DNA of 64,000 nucleotides from Typhlomys cinereus (GCA_023101885.1 JALPQD010000206.1:62001-126000), one strand, 5' to 3'. Shown: positions 1-11,900, numbered from the stretch's first letter. Notes: generated by a model not told the origin, from the letters alone. Numbers and translations are program-made.

Positions 1-100
1 TGACACATTTGTTAGAACCCACTTAGATTGGCTGGGAAGAGTTCCATTGGCAATGTGCTTGCTCGCAAGCAGGAGGACACGTGTAAAAAAAAAAAAGCCA

Positions 101-236
101 TGTTCATTGCAGCTCTATTCACAACAGGAAAGAAATGGAATCAGCCTAGATGTCCATCAGCAGAAGAAAGGACAATGAAAATGTTGTTCCTACATACAAT
201 GGAATATTGTTTAGTTATCAGAAAAAATGAAATTCA
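101..236 (+). mobile_element. Older LINE-1 3' fragment, left part
   Basis: GTTCATTGCAGCTCTATTC, GGAATCAGCCTAGATGTCC and ACAATGGAATATTG are the hallmark of the LINE-1 region just after ORF2. The element is interrupted at 236 and resumes at 1290. Confidence 0.75.
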
Positions 237-1289
237 TGCAACACATGGATCACAGAACATAGGCAAAATACATCAACTGGAATTGGTCTGAGAACTTCCT
301 CCTTGCTGGATAGCTTACACAGTACCAAAGAAGTACTATGGAAACTACTGAAATAATCACAGGCTTCATCAACTCATGAGATCTGCAAGTTGCAATAAAA
401 ATCACCATGGCAACAAATGACCACCGGTACAATAGTGAGACAACCAACAACCTTCTGATTGAATTCAAGACCCAATTGTCAGAATGGAACACATTCCTGT
501 TATTGCTAGCTAGAACAAGAACCTAAAAAAGGGAAGGAAATAGATCAATAGGGAAAAGCCAATGAACTTATAAGTACCAAACTGCTCTGTAAATAGCTGC
601 TATTATACCCATAGATTTGAAGAACACTTAGAATTCAGCCTAGAAGTCTTCTTTCACAGAGGTAGAGGATCTCAACACCCTGACAGGATGCAGCCTAGGG
701 CTGCGGAAGAGCAGTGATGTGGACAGCAATGGCCGCCAGAATGCAGAGTACCAGTGACCCAGCAGGGCTCACCCAGAATCAGGCCAACCTAATCTTCCCC
801 ATCCTAAAGCTTGGGGAACCTCTTGGAAGAGGAGGTGGTAAGACTGTAAGAACCTAAAGTTGGAAAGGTCCACCATTGGACAAGACAGTCCATTTAAGGC
901 AGGACTGCTGCATCCAGGAACTCACTGCAGTGAGACTTGTCCTTACCAGACCTGCAAAATAACCCACATTCCAACATGCCCCTGTAGACTATCAAGGAAA
1001 TTGAGAGATAAGAACATAAGTGGGAACCTTGGGATTAGAGCTGGATGAGTGACAGGAAATTCCCCTATCGGTGGGGTGGCCTAAAGAAGGGCAACTTGGT
1101 ATGCCACAGAGTCCTGAACCCCCACAAGAAAGAACCCTAGGGTCCATAGAAGTGGACAAGTAGTAGGGAGGGAGGGAGTAGTATAGATTTATGAATGGAA
1201 GGGAGGTGGATGGAAGGGAGGGGATGGAAGGAAGTAGGGATAAGTATTCAATGTGCTTGTAAAATTAGAAAAATAAATTTAAAAATTTT
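237..1289 (+). mobile_element. Younger LINE-1 3' UTR fragment inserted into the older one
   Basis: A non-coding stretch ending in a degraded A-rich tail (1261-1290). The part from about 830 (GGTGGTAAGACTGTAAGAAC) to 1250 is clearly homologous to 8008-8480 in this window, with the same GTGGGGTGGC and AACTTGGTATGCC blocks. Flanking AAAAATGAAATTCA repeats at 223-236 and 1290-1303 look like its target-site duplication. The 5' boundary of recognisable L1 similarity is uncertain. Confidence 0.6.
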
Positions 1290-1400
1290 AAAAATGAAAT
1301 TCACTGGTAACTGGATGGAATTGGAAAATATTATGCTGAGTGAAGTATGCTAGACACAGAAAGATAAATGCCACACGTTCCCTCTTGTATGTGGATGGCA
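1290..1400 (+). mobile_element. Older LINE-1 3' fragment, right part
   Basis: CTGGATGGAATTGGAAAATA, then GCTGAGTGAAGTATGC and ACACAGAAAGATAAATGCC continue the LINE-1 broken at 236. Confidence 0.65.
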
Positions 1401-1430
1401 GCATTGAGTCTTCACATTGGTGATTTAACT

Positions 1431-1530
1431 GGGGAGGTAGAGACAGGTGGATTCTTTGGCCTCACTGACTGGCCAGACTAATCTACTTGATGGTGAATTC
1501 CAGGCCGGTGAGAGACCCTGTCTCAAGTCA
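1431..1530 (+). mobile_element. B4-like SINE fragment
   Basis: GGGGAGGTAGAGACAGGTGG through CCAGGCCGGTGAGAGACCC resembles the middle of rodent B4-type SINEs. Confidence 0.5.
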
Positions 1531-1677
1531 ATTAATGTAGGAGTTCCTTTTAAGATTAAAACAAAATATGCTGGGATTCCTAAGGACACTTCTGTTTTAG
1601 TATATCATGTACTTTAACCATATTTGCCCCTGTGTCTTTGCAGACCTTAAGGCGCAATGTAAAATGATGAAAAAGAA

Positions 1678-1797
1678 GCTGGTAAGGTACTCCACACCTA
1701 CAATTCCATCACTCAGAGGCCCGGGTAGGACCATAAGGTACAATCAGCCAGTCGGGGTTACACAGTGAGAGCTTGTATTAAAAAAAAAAACTAAAAA
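1678..1797 (+). mobile_element. Degenerate B1 SINE
   Basis: CTCCACACCTACAATTCCAT, CACTCAGAGGCCCGGGTAGG and GGGTTACACAGTGAGAGCTT followed by A(10) match a B1 with an internal deletion. Confidence 0.6.
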
Positions 1798-1845
1798 GAA
1801 TAATGCTCAATGGAATGAGATATGCCTTAAAAACAGTGCCCCCTT

Positions 1846-2525
1846 GTGGGGGTTGTCAGGCCCAAAGCCCGCACTCTGGAAAATGACACATTAGCATCTA
1901 AATGGCAGTTGTTAGGGGCTCCTTCCTTTGGAAGTTGAGTTTGCCTCTTGTCTGCACAGGCAATGGCAGGTGAATTTCTCCCTCTGGGAGTGAGTTTACC
2001 TCTTGTCTATGCTTGGATCGCTTTTGTTTTTCTCAGGACTGGCTGGGTTACCTCCCCCTACAATTCCTTCCTACAGATTTGAGATACGGTATTGCATGGA
2101 CCAAGTAACTCTGCTTTGAGGCATACATCGTCCATTCCCTTCTAGCAACGAGGTGCCATGACTGTTTTTCTCTACCTGGAGACATTATGTCTGGTCTCAC
2201 ACAGCAAGAAAACGTCACTCCTGTCTTTTCTTTGTTAATTGGAATGTATACGTTTTACATAATCCTGTAAAGAATTTGGTCCTGCTCTTCTTTGATGTTT
2301 TCCTGAATTTGGCCCTGCTCCTTAATTGTCTTCCTATAAATACTCACGCATGCTACAATAAAGTTGGCTTAGATGATAGAGGACATCCTAGGCTCCCTCT
2401 GACCCAATGCCTGATCAATTCCTACCACTCCCACTTCTGTTTCCTGCAGTAAGTCTGGGTTTATGTTGGTTCATGGGCAACCCCTCTCAAGTCCTTGCAA
2501 TTTAAGACTGGTGTTTTAGCATTTA
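1846..2525 (+). mobile_element. LTR-like sequence (solo endogenous retroviral LTR, tentative)
   Basis: It begins TGTGGGGGTTGTCAGGCCC and carries a TATA-like CCTATAAATACTC near 2333, an AATAAA near 2359, and a following tract that could be R/U5. This is the layout of a solo LTR in the plus direction. No viral coding sequence accompanies it. Both ends and the family are uncertain. Confidence 0.45.
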
Positions 2526-2911
2526 CAGTGAACACTAATACTTGGGCGAGGATTCACCTGCCACTTGGATATATAAGTATTTTCTCCTCAGGGGAAAAGT
2601 CTTTACTGCTTTCTCCCAACATACAAAGTCATTGGCAAAATTAAAACAACACAGAAGAAGCTATTCTCCCCACTCCTAGAAAGTTTTGAGATGATCCGGT
2701 CTAGATATCCTTCCGGATCTTTCGTCTAAGACAAAATACAAATTTGGCATCCAGTGGAAGTGGAAGTGTCCCACTTAGCCGTGGTAAGCCAAGCTCATGT
2801 CATTGTGCAGACTGAATGCAGCTTTGTTTTATTTTTTCAAGCATAAACCCAGTAACTCATTACAGATTCGAAGTGGTCGCTTAATACACCATTCAAGCCT
2901 ATGAGGATTCT

Positions 2912-3120
2912 GGGGCTGGGGAGATGGCTAAGTGGATAAAATGCTTGTCCTACAAGCTTGAAGACCAGAGTTCACATCCTCAGAATCCACCTAAAAGCTG
3001 CTGGGTATGGCAGCTGCCTTTAATCTCAGCATTCAGGAGTTAGAGACAAGGAATATCCAGGGTAAGCTGTCTAGCTAGCCTAGGTGATTGGCTAATAGGT
3101 AAATGCCTAATAATAATAAA
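2912..3120 (+). mobile_element. tRNA-derived SINE (B2/B4-related)
   Basis: GGGGCTGGGGAGATGGCTAA, then GACCAGAGTTCACATCC (B box) and an AATAATAATAAAA tail. Confidence 0.7.
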
Positions 3121-3676
3121 AGTGGGAAGTCATCAAAGAAAATTCACTGTCAAAGATACAGAAGTAAAAACTGCAAGGAACTGCCATAACTTGCCTTTGA
3201 AGTTATGGAAGGTGAATGAAAATGAGTGTATGCTATGTATGGGAAATGGGAACATAAATCAGAGACTTTGTTACAAGTACCAATTGATGAACCCTTTCTG
3301 CAGGGCAGAATGTATCAAACTCAAAGACCACCTTGAACTTTTGATGCAGCAGTGCCCTTTCAGGAAATTACTGCAAATCGGGAGAATGTGGTTATCTCTA
3401 CAACAGAAAGATTATAAAAGAGATCACAGGTTTAATAATGGAATGAATTAACATAACATAAAGTTACAAATTCTAATAGAAATGATCATAAAAATGATAT
3501 GGAAAATGGTTATTTATATAACTTTATATAATGCTTTAAATCTTTTATTTATGCAATCATTTTATATATTTGTTTATGTATCAATTATTTATTTCATAAT
3601 TTGTATAAAAAGACTTGCTGGCAGATGATAACTATGACTTTAGCAAATTATCCATCTTGTCCAGCTTCTGTGTTCT

Positions 3677-3980
3677 TTTTTTTTTTTAATTTTTAAAAAT
3701 TTATTATTATTATTATTATTTATTCAACTGTGCGCATGTGCGTGTGTATGTGTGCGTGTGTGTGTGTCTGTGTGTGTGTAGAACCACAGACGAATTCGCG
3801 AACCACCATGGACGCCTCCACCTCCTTCTGCCCTGGGATTCACAGGCTCCGCCCTACCAGGACCAGAAGCACAGGCCGCCCCCGCTTCCGCCTGGCTTCT
3901 ATATGTGGGATCTGGGATCCGAACTCAGGACCTTCCGCCTGGAAGGCGGAGGCTTAACCCCTGAGCCACCTCTCCAGCCC
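3677..3980 (-). mobile_element. Young long tRNA-related SINE
   Basis: Reverse-oriented copy: T-rich/ATT tail, TG repeat, a body ending in TTAACCCCTGAGCCACCTCT and CCAGCCCC. A perfect target-site duplication CCAGCTTCTGTGTTCT lies at 3661-3676 and 3981-3996. Confidence 0.88.
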
Positions 3981-4015
3981 CCAGCTTCTGTGTTCTAATC
4001 TATAAAATGGGAAGA

Positions 4016-4290
4016 GTGGGCTGGAGAGATCGTTCAGGGGTTAAGACTCTGTTTCACAAGCAGAAGGTCCTGAGTTTGAATCCCAGGTCCCACGTAAAAA
4101 CACCAGGCGGTAACAGCAGCCTGCACTTCCAGTCCCGGTAGTGGAAGGAGTCTGGGAAATCCCAGAGTAAAGTAAAAAGGATGTAGAAGCAATCCAGGAT
4201 GATTCCCAAAGTCATCCTTGGCTCCACAGGGACACATAGTGTCCTCTGATACACACACATACACACACACAAAATAAATAAGTAGCTTAG
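4016..4290 (+). mobile_element. Long tRNA-related SINE, older copy
   Basis: GGGCTGGAGAGATCGTTCAG to an ACACAC run and AAATAAATAAG tail, flanked by ATAAAATGGGAAGA at 4002-4015 and 4291-4304. Confidence 0.87.
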
Positions 4291-4829
4291 ATAAAATGGG
4301 AAGAATAATGTCTGTTCTTCACGAGAAAGAAATATTAAACATAAGAAATAGCACTTGGTACTATTTCATTGTTGTCATCCAAAGTGGGAAAAGACTTAGG
4401 AAGCAAAGTAGTGAGGAACTGAAAATGTATGAGAATCTTTGAACCTTTCCGTTCCTCTAGTCTGTGGAATTATTTAAGGACAATGTTCAAAAAGAGACAA
4501 AAATACATTTCATTTTTTAGACTTAAAGTGAATGTCACTGTTAGTGTGTTCAAAGATGAATTTGTACATTATATAAAAATATGTATAAAATATAAATATC
4601 ATTATATATTAATTTATAAATATTATTTATACATTTACTTACACATATTTGTATATAACATACTATCAGGAATATTTTCATATGCTTATCAGGAATAATG
4701 CAATACAATCATTCCATAATCACAGACTTCTCCAATGCTAATGAATAGCTCTAGCACTGCCATCTTGTGGAATTAGCAGCACATTACATATCGCATACCC
4801 TGGGAGATGGAAATTATATTAAGAACTTT

Positions 4830-4847
4830 AAAAATAGTTCCATGTAG
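4830..4847. repeat. Target-site duplication, left copy, of the PDCD5 pseudogene
   Basis: AAAAATAGTTCCATGTAG at 4830-4847 matches AAAAATAGTTCTATGTAG at 5393-5410 with one difference. Confidence 0.9.
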
Positions 4848-5392
4848 GGAGATCGTGTCTGGGCGGAGAAGAGGGCAGCTGCGGCCGCACGACCCCCGAC
4901 GGCCGCGCCGTGGCGGACGAGGAGCTGGAGGCGCAGAGGAAACTGAGGCTGGAGGAGCTGCAGGCGAAGCGCGGGGACCCTGGCGATGCAGCGCAGAGGA
5001 AGCAAAGCAAAGGGAAGCAGAAATGAGAAACAGTATCTCAGCCCAAATTCTGGATCGGTCAGCCCGGGCCAGATTAAGTAATTCAGCACTTGTGAAGCCT
5101 GACAAAAGTAAAGCAGTAGAGAATTACCTTATGCAGATGGCAAAATATGGACAACTAAGCAGGAAGGTGTCAGAACAAGGTTTGACAGACATACAAAAAA
5201 GTAGCCAGCAGAAAGGAAAGAAAACAATAGTGAAATTCAACAGAATTGACTCTGAAGAAGAGGACGATTACTAAATAAAACATTTAGAGACTTAATGGAG
5301 CAGTTTCTAGGGCAGTTATGCTTTGTTAAATGTTTACTTTGTTTATTGTCTTATATGCCTTTTGAAGAAAATAAACTTACTATGCAAACTCA
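4848..5392 (+). pseudogene. PDCD5: PDCD5 processed pseudogene
   Basis: An intronless copy of programmed cell death 5 mRNA. A 5' UTR-like GC-rich leader runs to 4909. The initiator is mutated to GTG (4910-4912), then [20 protein letters not shown] follows. A one-base deletion near 4996 shifts the frame. The remainder reads [20 protein letters not shown], then [29 protein letters not shown], and ends [13 protein letters not shown] with a TAA at 5272-5274. The C-terminus also lacks about four residues in two places against the human protein as remembered. An AATAAA at 5371 and a short A-run end the copy. A near-perfect 18 bp direct repeat flanks it (4830-4847 and 5393-5410, one mismatch), typical of LINE-1-mediated insertion. 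The lost start codon and frameshift make it non-functional. Confidence 0.93.
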
Positions 5393-5410
5393 AAAAATAG
5401 TTCTATGTAG
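5393..5410. repeat. Target-site duplication, right copy, of the PDCD5 pseudogene
   Basis: Second copy of the 18 bp repeat directly after the short poly(A) of the pseudogene. Confidence 0.9.
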
Positions 5411-7046
5411 CAGGGTGAGGTTATGTGTGAGTTTGTAAATCACACACCTATTTTAAAAATAAGAATTTCAACATAGAAAATGGTGTCATAGAAAGTTTGA
5501 CAAAAAGTTAGTACCATTGTGCTACCACAATGCATCACATTATAATTATCTCATCCTGAATCTCTACGCTATTACATTATTCATAATGATATTAAGATTG
5601 CATGGCACATGTACTATACCTCATCCCTTATTGGACAGCTAGGCTGTTTCCAAGAAATGACAGCATAATCTGATAGTTTCTGTTTAGGTATATATTATTC
5701 TATTTAGTTATGAAAGATAAATGTGCTTTTACGCAGGAAATGTCCAATTAGTATTTCAAAAGATAAGCAAAAATAAGAAAATAAGTTCCAGTTACAATTT
5801 CTCAAACCAGCTTACTATAATACTTTAAACAGCATTTATACAATGTATATGTCAAATATCTATGTAGACTATTAGTGACATTTTAAAAAGAAGCACTGGA
5901 TTATATTACTATAGAACCCACTTTTTTCATTTAAAGTTATATCACTGGCAATTTTTCTGTTAGTAATAACCACTGAAATTGCTTTCATTGATTAATGATG
6001 TGCCATTATATCAATTAATGAATATGTACAATCTATCACACAGTGCTGAGTTCTGGTCTATATACTTTTGTGGAGCGTGTTTATGGCTCGAAGGAGAAAA
6101 ATGAGCATTGAATAATTACACAGGAAAGAAAATACATGAACATAGCTTTTGATGAGAAACTGAAGGACACAGGATGGTACTAGAGAAAAAAACAGAGCAC
6201 ACAGCTTGGCTGCAGAAAGTCTGCCTGAGGAGAAAGTATGGCTACGAAGGACAGAGACTTGGGTGTCTGAAAAGCTAAGGAAGAACATTGTAGGCTGAGA
6301 GTACAGCATTTTTAAGGTGGAAAATTTTTTATTCAAGTGCCATGCTGGAAAACCTTTGTGTGACAACCACAAGGGATGTTGTGTTTTCAGTCTGCGGGAG
6401 GAGTGTGGCTATTTCAGAAAGCTCACTCTGCCTGCTTTGTGCTGAGAATTTATTGGGAAGTTAGCATGCAGAATGGGAGACCAGCCAGCGGAGACCATTT
6501 GCAATAATTCAGATGATGCATTGCAGGATGGTGTGGGTATGGTTGGATTTAAGATGTGATCCAATCATTTTTTACACGGGGCAAAGCGACTGGTCAGCCC
6601 TGGTGGTGACAAACATTGGATCAGGATTTGCTAACATTTCTGGGGTTGGAGGTGGGAGGGGAAACAGAAGACTTTGCCCTCATTCTCTTCCCACAGCTTG
6701 CTCCAACCCACACTCCGAACATGCTCTCATGTGGAGACTTACATCCACAAATCAAAACTCCATCCACACCACCTGCCACAGTCCCAGCCAGTATCCACCC
6801 ACAGGAAGATGGTCCTGAAAAAGATTTCCCTGGGGGCTTTGTCTGAGGATGGCTGGGTTCCAGAATTCTGGTTTCTGGGGTATGGTATGAACCCCGTGGC
6901 CCCATGAACTTCTTGCCCTGGGAACGCAGCAGAAAGAAGAGCAGGGGTCCTAGTGTTCAGAGCCAGAGGTGATACTGACTGGTTGTGTGCCTGGGGCTTG
7001 CTTGTGATGACCCCAGATCAGGTGTATGATGAAGTCAAGTAAAAAG
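5411..7046. other. Intergenic DNA, no feature recognised
   Basis: A/T-rich single-copy-looking sequence up to about 6370, then more balanced composition. Open frames here are short and have no recognisable product. Confidence 0.6.
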
Positions 7047-7186
7047 TTGTAAAATGTTGACAAATTCTATTTACCAGTTTGTTTATTTGAAACACAGAGG
7101 CCCGATTGTTTTATAATGAAAAAATAAGCACTTTTAAGGTGAAATAACTTGTGGGAAAAAGGGTGGTAAGATTGTAAGAGCCTAAA
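7047..7186 (+). repeat. 140 bp duplicated block, copy 1
   Basis: From TTGTAAAATGTTGACAAATT to TGTAAGAGCCTAAA this is identical by eye to 7613-8034 once the SINE in copy 2 is removed. Its last 25 bases match the LINE-1 3' UTR motif seen at 836-862. Confidence 0.9.
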
Positions 7187-7612
7187 CGTATAGCACATCC
7201 CGTTGTCCCTACCTTCTGATGCTTCTTGTCCTGTTTCTCTCTGGCTCTCTATGATTTCATCTTCCACGAAGTTGGTGGTATCTGCACCCACCAACCTGGC
7301 TATCTGAACACACATTCCTTCTGTATCCAAGAGAAATGAACCCGTAACACCATCTATACGTTCTTTTATACATTACCATGGATACAGCTATCATTTATTA
7401 AGTTACTTGAGGAAAACCAAGGTTTAGGGTCTGATTGTGTCTGTTACCTCTTAGATCCTCATCAGATTCAAGAGATACAGAGTTGGTCCCATTTTAAAGG
7501 TGAATATGCAATGCCTCAGACCCAAGAAACAGATCTAGATCACAGAACTGCGTATACCAATTTTGATCCATGTTGTATATAAACCTAAGCACAAGATTCA
7601 GGCAAATCTAAT

Positions 7613-8034
7613 TTGTAAAATGTTGACAAATTCTATTTACCAGTTTGTTTATTTGAAACACAGAGGCCCGATTGTTTTTTTTTTTTTTAATTTTTTTATT
7701 ATTTATTCAATTGTGCATGTGTATGTGTGTGTGCGCGTGTGTAGAACCACGGACGAATTCGGGAACCACCAAGGACTGCCTCCTCCTTGTTTACTCTGAC
7801 CTGAGATTCACAGGCTCCGCCCTACCAGGACCGGAAACGCAGGCCACCCCTGTTTCCACCTGGCGTCTATACATGGGGTCTAGGATCCGAACTCAGGACC
7901 TTCTGCCTGCAAGGCAGAGGCTTAATCCCTGAGCCACCTCTCCAGCCCCCCGATTGTTTTATAATGAAAAAATAAGCACTTTTAAGGTGAAATAACTTGT
8001 GGGAAAAAGGGTGGTAAGATTGTAAGAGCCTAAA
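7613..8034 (+). repeat. 140 bp duplicated block, copy 2, split by a SINE
   Basis: The same block as 7047-7186, interrupted by the SINE at 7679-7947. In this copy the sequence continues straight into LINE-1 3' UTR. Confidence 0.9.
7679..7947 (-). mobile_element. Young long tRNA-related SINE inside duplicated block
   Basis: T-rich head with TTATTATTTATTCAATTGTG, TG run, GACGAATTCGGGAACCACC and a CTGAGCCACCTCTCCAGCC end. CCGATTGTTTT flanks it on both sides as target-site duplication. Confidence 0.88.
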
Positions 8035-8490
8035 GATGGGAAGATCCACTCCTGGAAAAGATACTCCACTTAAGGTAGGGCTGCTGCATCTAGGAACTCA
8101 GTGCAGTGAGACTTGTTCTTACCAGGCATGCATAAAGACTGACATACCAGCATGTCCCCATTGACCAAGTAGAATCTCAGGAGAGATAATTACACGCAGT
8201 GGAAACCTTGGGGACTAGGGCTGGATGAGTAAAGGGGAATGCCCCTATCAGTGGGGTGGCTCAAAGAGGGGGCACTTGGTATGCCTCAGAGGCCTCAACC
8301 CCTCCATAAGAGTAGAGGGAACCTTTTGGCCCATAGAAGCAGACAAGCAAGAGTTTGGGAGGAGTATGATGAATTGATAAAGGAAGGGAAAGGGGGGAAT
8401 GCAAAGGAGGGAGGCAAGAATAAGTTCTCAATATGTTTGTATAACTAAGAAAAATTTAAAAATTAAATTATAAAAAACAGAAAATAAAAT
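8008..8490 (+). mobile_element. LINE-1 3' UTR fragment
   Basis: Homologous to 830-1290: GGTGGTAAGATTGTAAGAGC, GGACTAGGGCTGGATGAGTA, CAGTGGGGTGGCTC, GCACTTGGTATGCCTCAGAG, ending in an A-rich tail. Confidence 0.65.
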
Positions 8491-10132
8491 ATAAATTTTC
8501 ATACACACATACATACATACATATTTGGAGATATAAAATATCTCCAAAATACTTCATTATGTAAAGGCAAGCAAATTCCACAATAAAAAAGAAACCCAAA
8601 ATACTTCTGGTCCCAAGCATTTAATATAAGGGATATTCAGCTCAAATTCGATGTGGTAAAGCCTTTGGAACTATAGCTATTGCTGATTCTGTATCAGGGT
8701 TTTCTCAATGGACCTTGGCAAGTCAGGATATCAATGTAACACAGCAGCAGCTCTGTCTAGACCATCCAAAGAGGACAGACTGACCATAACAGCTCAACTT
8801 CCTGGCACTTTGTAGACTTCTGTCTTTGAAAGAAAAATAAGTGGTGTGCAAGAAAGGGCTGTACAATTCTCACTGAAGGGAAAGAGTCTTTTTAACTTTA
8901 TCACGTACAAGTGTCTCTGGGGCACAATAAAGAATGTTGGGATTTTAATCTCCCATACCCAATAGGGGGCCTAACGTTTGTAAATAGTTAATTACAGACA
9001 TACCTCTCACTTGATCAAGTGCTTTAATCTTTTCACTCTTCTAGAAAGTTAATAAAAAGTAAACTAGCACATTCAATCCTCCTGCTTTCTTATATAAACC
9101 TTGGGATGCTGCAAGACAAGAGGGGACAACTTTGGCTCAGATGGGTTCGTGGATGCTGAGGATTCAGGAGACTGTGTATTTGTTCTGAATCACGACAAAG
9201 AAAAAAAGCCCTCCAGGTAAATGTCTGAAGGGCCGAGGGGGGAACTGTGCAGGCTGTAGCTGCTCCTGGGGGACAGATCAAGGAGTGCAGTGTGTACCAT
9301 GTAAAGCAGCCCACCCACCTCGCCAAGCCTGCATGGGTATACGTTACCTTCTCGGAGGGCTTCTGAGTATACTAAAGGTAAGAATTACTAAATTAGTTGC
9401 TGCTTATAATTGGCAGTCAGCTGTACCTATAGACTGGGAGTTCTAACACAAATAGAAAGCTTCCTGGAGTATAGGATGTCCAAACCTTCTCTCTCTGTGT
9501 GTACACATGTAATCACACATGTGTACACGTGGAGGCGTGCGTGTGCCCCTGCACATGTGGCAATAACATTGGTTGTCAATACATATCTTCTACTTTGCTT
9601 GACAAAAGGCCTCTTGCTATTTGCCACTAGGTCTTCCAGGTTAGTTGGCCTGTGTGGAAATCGATGGCAGAGCTAGAAGTATTCTAAAGGAGTGCTCTGG
9701 CCGTCCAGGCTGCTGATATCAGACACTCTAGGAAACTGGAATTTCCCTCCAGGAATCTCATGCTGATGTCTGGCACCAGACAAAGCTGGAAGGACTTCAC
9801 AGACAACTAAGAGAGTGGCGGATGGGACCAGATCTTGGCCTGAGTTGTTTAGCTGCAAAAAGTTCTTGCCCTGTACTTAAACCTAAACCTCACATCAGAA
9901 CCTTCAAGATAGACTTTGGGGGCAACGATAGATATCACTTCCCAATATAGCCACATGGAATACATTTCTTTTTCTGCTTTTCACTATTAAATCGATTTCC
10001 ATTAATTAATCAATGGAGGATGAATGGCTAAACCAGGGTAGGACACTACCCCAGGTAACATGTGAGCTTCCAGGGATTTCCCTGTGTCTGCCTCCCATCG
10101 TTTATCATACCAGGTTTTAAATGGGCTATAGG
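8491..10132. other. Intergenic DNA, no gene recognised
   Basis: A short ACAT run near 8505-8523, then unremarkable sequence. No coding exon or RNA recognised. Confidence 0.55.
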
Positions 10133-10184
10133 TTCTCACACATGTGTAGCAGGGACCTTATACACTGGGCCATATCTCCAGCCA
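10133..10184 (-). mobile_element. SINE fragment (ID/B2-like head)
   Basis: The complement reads GCTGGAGATATGGCCCAGTG with a following tRNA-like head. The tail is missing. Confidence 0.4.
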
Positions 10185-11311
10185 GATGTCTAAGATTTCT
10201 AAATCCCAGCATGGGACATACGTTCTTTATAATGGTTTTTTCTCCTCCTTTGTGTATTTCCTGAAAGATGCTATTTTTATAAAACTTCAATGAACACACA
10301 ATCCTCCTTTCTACCCCCATGAAACTTATTAAGCAGTAAAGTAGAAACATTTTGAACACATTTTAAAAACGCGTCAAGTCCAAACAAAGCGGAGAACTAG
10401 GTTATTTGAAGCCCGCCATTATCCTCCACCTCACGCACCTTCAGCAGGTATTGGTACTAGTGCTATTCCCAAGTGCTAAGCTTCACAACCCATGTGCTCC
10501 CCACCCAAGGTCTTTCTTATACTAAAGCTCTTCGGCTATGTCTTGTCCTTTTGTGTCTTTTCAATCTTTTGTGGCTTGGCTCTATGTTCAGTATGTTAGA
10601 TTCAAAATATGTCCAATGTTTGAAATGACAAAAATCTGTCCAGTCACAACACTGTGGCACTGACAAGAGAATAAGAGTAGAAATGTATAGCATAACAGAA
10701 GATGTGTAATGTGGATTATTCCCCACCCCCCATCAAAAACAGAAAGTGATCTCTTTAAGTCAAAGATTAACTCTGGGCCCAATCTCTGAGTGATGTCCTT
10801 TTGGGTTGTTGACTTAGCTAGTGGCCACGAGGCCACAATCTGTTAGGCAATGTCTGCCAATAAGAAGGTCACGCTTGGGTAGGAGTGACTGACACCTCTC
10901 CTGATTTGGGGCTGGGCCAGTCATGTACAAACTGCTTATCTGTGCAGATGGGGGAGCCCAGCCCATAGGCCAGGGAATCCTGGCTTGGGGAGTCACATCA
11001 GTGCTGTGTCCCAAGACAGATGAGCAAATATTGACACACCGGGGTCCTCTTAGGGGTGGGGACTGGTTAATGACTGCTAGGTTGCATCCAAGAAAGAACT
11101 CAACATCTTTACAGAGAGATTGGGATAGATATTTTGTCAGCTAGGACTGTTATGTAATTAACCTGTCTTAAAGGTAAGCAGCATAGGATGGCCAGGGCAG
11201 CACGGACTAATGGTCACTTACCACTGTGTGGTCTCAAGGCTGAGCAAGTCCTGGCTGCTCGCTGACTGACCGATGTCAAGGGATGAATGGAGAGAGAAGG
11301 GAGAAGAGCCA
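10185..11311. other. Intergenic DNA, no feature recognised
   Basis: No gene, RNA or clear repeat seen. Confidence 0.5.
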
Positions 11312-11515
11312 ACATTTACCTAGGACTCACTGTGCATTATGTGCTGGACACTTGTCTCAGCATTTTAAACCCTTTCCTTACTGAACCCCAAGGCATCATT
11401 AGTTCCTTTCTTTCTGGCAAAAAGACAACTGACTTGCTGAAGTACTGGGATTGGTAAGATTCCGTTCATGTCCATCCAATTCCAAATCCTATGCTGCTGC
11501 TTCTGCCAGACCATA
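11312..11515 (+). mobile_element. MIR element
   Basis: CCAACATTTACCTAGGACTC, ATTATGTGCTGGACACTTGT and CTCAGCATTTTAAACCC fit the MIR core; GAACCCCAAGGCATCATTAG continues it. Confidence 0.7.
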
Positions 11516-11900
11516 ATAAGTGAGGGACACTCACGGGATGGCTGGAAACCAAGCAGAAGGGAAAAAAAGGAGAAAAAGGGACAGACTACCTACTCTCCAT
11601 GAGGAGGTCGTGATTGTGGGTGACCATAGGTGTCTATTCACCCTGTTGGGAGACGTGACATGGAAAAGATACATTACCACTAATTCTTCTTATGTAATTT
11701 AAAATTATACAGAGGGCCAAGAAGTGGTTTGTTTCATGCCTCTGGTTCTTTACAAAGCCAAGGAAGGACATCTGTAGGATTTCCTGGAGTCTGTGGATGG
11801 GGAATGTTGGGTTTGGAGCCCCACGGGGACAAGGAGAGGAGATAGTGCAGAAAGTCTGGAATAAAAGTCACAGACATTCAGTTCTCTTAAACTTCCATAT

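Noticed and set aside
3122..3451. 109-codon open frame
   Set aside because: No recognisable family, no splice or promoter context; within chance for A/T-rich intergenic DNA.
4807..5274. 155-codon open frame over the PDCD5 copy
   Set aside because: Its N-terminal third is out of frame with PDCD5 because of a one-base deletion. The copy lacks introns and has target-site duplications, so it is a pseudogene.
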